The translations under genes were made by a program, and so were the position numbers. From DATFNI01 sp963787205 (GTDB taxonomy: Bacteria; Bacteroidota; Rhodothermia; Balneolales; DATFMH01), in the NCBI GenBank assembly GCA_963787205.1, contig CAWBCD010000006.1, positions 1 to 64,000 on the forward strand: DNA of 64,000 nt. Reading direction: 5' to 3'. The notes under the pieces are model-generated. The model was given only the letters and a program-made list of their open reading frames with translations. It was not told the origin of the DNA and searched no databases. Position 1 is the first letter of the stretch, and each line of letters begins with the position of its first letter. This document shows positions 63,176 through 64,000 of the stretch, piece by piece.

Positions 63176-64000
63176 ATGCTTTCATCATACAGAAAATCCT
63201 CACTGGTTGTATTGACTGCAATCTCTGTTTTGGCTGGTTGCCAAAATGGATCTAACAGTTCGGATACCACTCAAAAAAAAGATAGTTCCGCTGTTACAGC
63301 CATTCGCAACAAAAGCAAAATCGCCTCCTTTTTTCAGGGTGCCGATACCGGCAAATCCAGAAAAAAGTTCAACTCAGCCAACCAAGACGTGACTGACAGC
63401 CGGCAAAATGCAATTACAAGAGCCACGGCCGAGGTAAGCCCCACCGTAGTCAGCGTCAGTGTAACGGAAGTAGTTAAAGAAGATCAGAGTTATAGTTATG
63501 ATCCCTTTTTCGGCTACTTTATAAACCCGGGACGAATGCGTCAGTATAAAAGTCTGGGCACGGGTTTCATCATCAGTCCGGATGGTCTTGTTGTGACCAA
63601 CCAGCATGTTATCGGGAAAAATCCGAATAAGATCCTTGTTACATTTTCCGGAAAGAGCTATGACGCCAAACTTCTGGGTGAGGATGAATATGCCGATATC
63701 GCTCTTCTTAAAATAAAAGCTGATAAAAAACTTAAATATGTTCACTTCGGAAATTCAGACAATGCCATTGTCGGCGAGTGGTGCATCGCTATTGGCAATC
63801 CATTCGGTTTATTTGAGGATGGTAAACCTACCGTCACTGTGGGCGTAATCAGTGCCAAGAACCGGGATTTCCGCCCGGATCCCAGCGAACCGCGTACCTA
63901 TCTTAACATGCTGCAAACCGACGCGGCCATTAACCGCGGTAATTCTGGTGGCCCGCTCATTAATTCACTGGGGCAAGTCATCGGTATGAATACATTTATT
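63176..64000 (+). CDS. HtrA/Deg-type serine protease, lipoprotein form, 5' part
   Basis: The first 275 codons lie in the window; the gene continues past base 64000. A lipoprotein signal peptide ends in VLAGC (Cys22), after which comes a linker rich in Ser, Thr and Lys. The trypsin-like domain shows His144 in VTNQHVIG, Asp174 in EYADIALLKI and Ser257 in GNSGGPL. The loop EDGKPTVTVGVIS and SVSVTEVV are typical of DegP/DegQ. Such proteases remove misfolded periplasmic proteins. Lipid anchoring is unusual for DegP but occurs in Bacteroidota. PDZ domains would lie beyond the window. Confidence 0.92.
   Translation, partial: MLSSYRKSSLVVLTAISVLAGCQNGSNSSDTTQKKDSSAVTAIRNKSKIASFFQGADTGKSRKKFNSANQDVTDSRQNAITRATAEVSPTVVSVSVTEVVKEDQSYSYDPFFGYFINPGRMRQYKSLGTGFIISPDGLVVTNQHVIGKNPNKILVTFSGKSYDAKLLGEDEYADIALLKIKADKKLKYVHFGNSDNAIVGEWCIAIGNPFGLFEDGKPTVTVGVISAKNRDFRPDPSEPRTYLNMLQTDAAINRGNSGGPLINSLGQVIGMNTFI

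Noticed and set aside
1..64000. tRNA, rRNA genes, CRISPR arrays or prophage
   Set aside because: No tRNA-like arm pattern, rRNA segment, regular spaced repeats or phage structural genes were seen on either strand by reading; a tRNA scan was not possible here.

Overview
The window reads as one contig piece from a member of the Bacteroidota/Balneolota/Ignavibacteriota (FCB) group, most likely close to the Balneolota. The evidence is a C-terminal type IX secretion sorting domain with the motif YPNPFNPTTT, a PorV/PorQ-family barrel, GldA/GldF/GldG-like genes, TonB-dependent receptors with an N-terminal carboxypeptidase-like domain, a fused CcoN-CcoO oxidase subunit and one clear Bacteroidetes-type promoter (TTTG, 19 bases, TAnnTTTG). 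The exact class is an inference. Base composition is intermediate (45-50% GC by eye). No rRNA, tRNA or CRISPR array was seen.

Layout. 1-1388 is an intact IS4-family insertion sequence whose left inverted repeat begins at base 1, so the contig probably breaks in a multicopy element. 1535-5734 holds a formimidoylglutamase (hutG), a DJ-1/PfpI protein, an outer-membrane barrel and a lipoprotein that looks like an M28 peptidase stripped of its metal ligands. 5828-16199 is a ten-gene minus-strand run for the microaerobic cbb3 oxidase, in transcription order Rrf2 regulator, ccoI, ccoS, ccoNO, ccoQ, ccoP, ccoG, ccoH, a TauE/SafE-like membrane protein and hemN. A perfect palindrome overlaps its likely promoter. 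16310-18569 has nth, a TolB-like lipoprotein and a small broken secreted-protein gene. 19056-23304 is an ABC exporter operon of GldA/GldF/GldG/DUF4340 type. 23495-27938 has an MFS transporter, a RES/Xre toxin-antitoxin pair with a clear operator, a DnaQ-like exonuclease and cfa. 28157-31023 is a three-gene proton-translocating transhydrogenase, followed by trxB, a DUF4342 protein and yifB/comM. 34906-35959 is a frameshifted surface lipoprotein. 36152-43345 is housekeeping: priA, scpB, rluB, a hydrolase, a TPR protein and a YgjP-like metallopeptidase. A DUF4097 protein and a PmtA-like methyltransferase follow.

45624-57377 is the most unusual block. It is a six-gene minus-strand operon with a recognisable promoter. 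In order it encodes a large secreted protein with EF-hand-like loops, a type IX cargo protein with OB-like domains, a lipoprotein with Fn3-like and GATase-like domains, a TonB-dependent receptor, a PorV-family barrel and an NHL-propeller lipoprotein. It lacks SusD and any recognisable enzyme, so it may be a dedicated secretion or surface-assembly unit. A second TonB receptor is transcribed divergently, and a 21-base palindrome lies between them. The right end carries fdxA, folP, a REP-like inverted pair, nrnA and the 5' part of an HtrA-type protease cut by the window edge.

Together the genes describe an envelope-rich heterotroph with respiration suited to low oxygen (cbb3 oxidase, oxygen-independent HemN, transhydrogenase) and a type IX secretion lifestyle.
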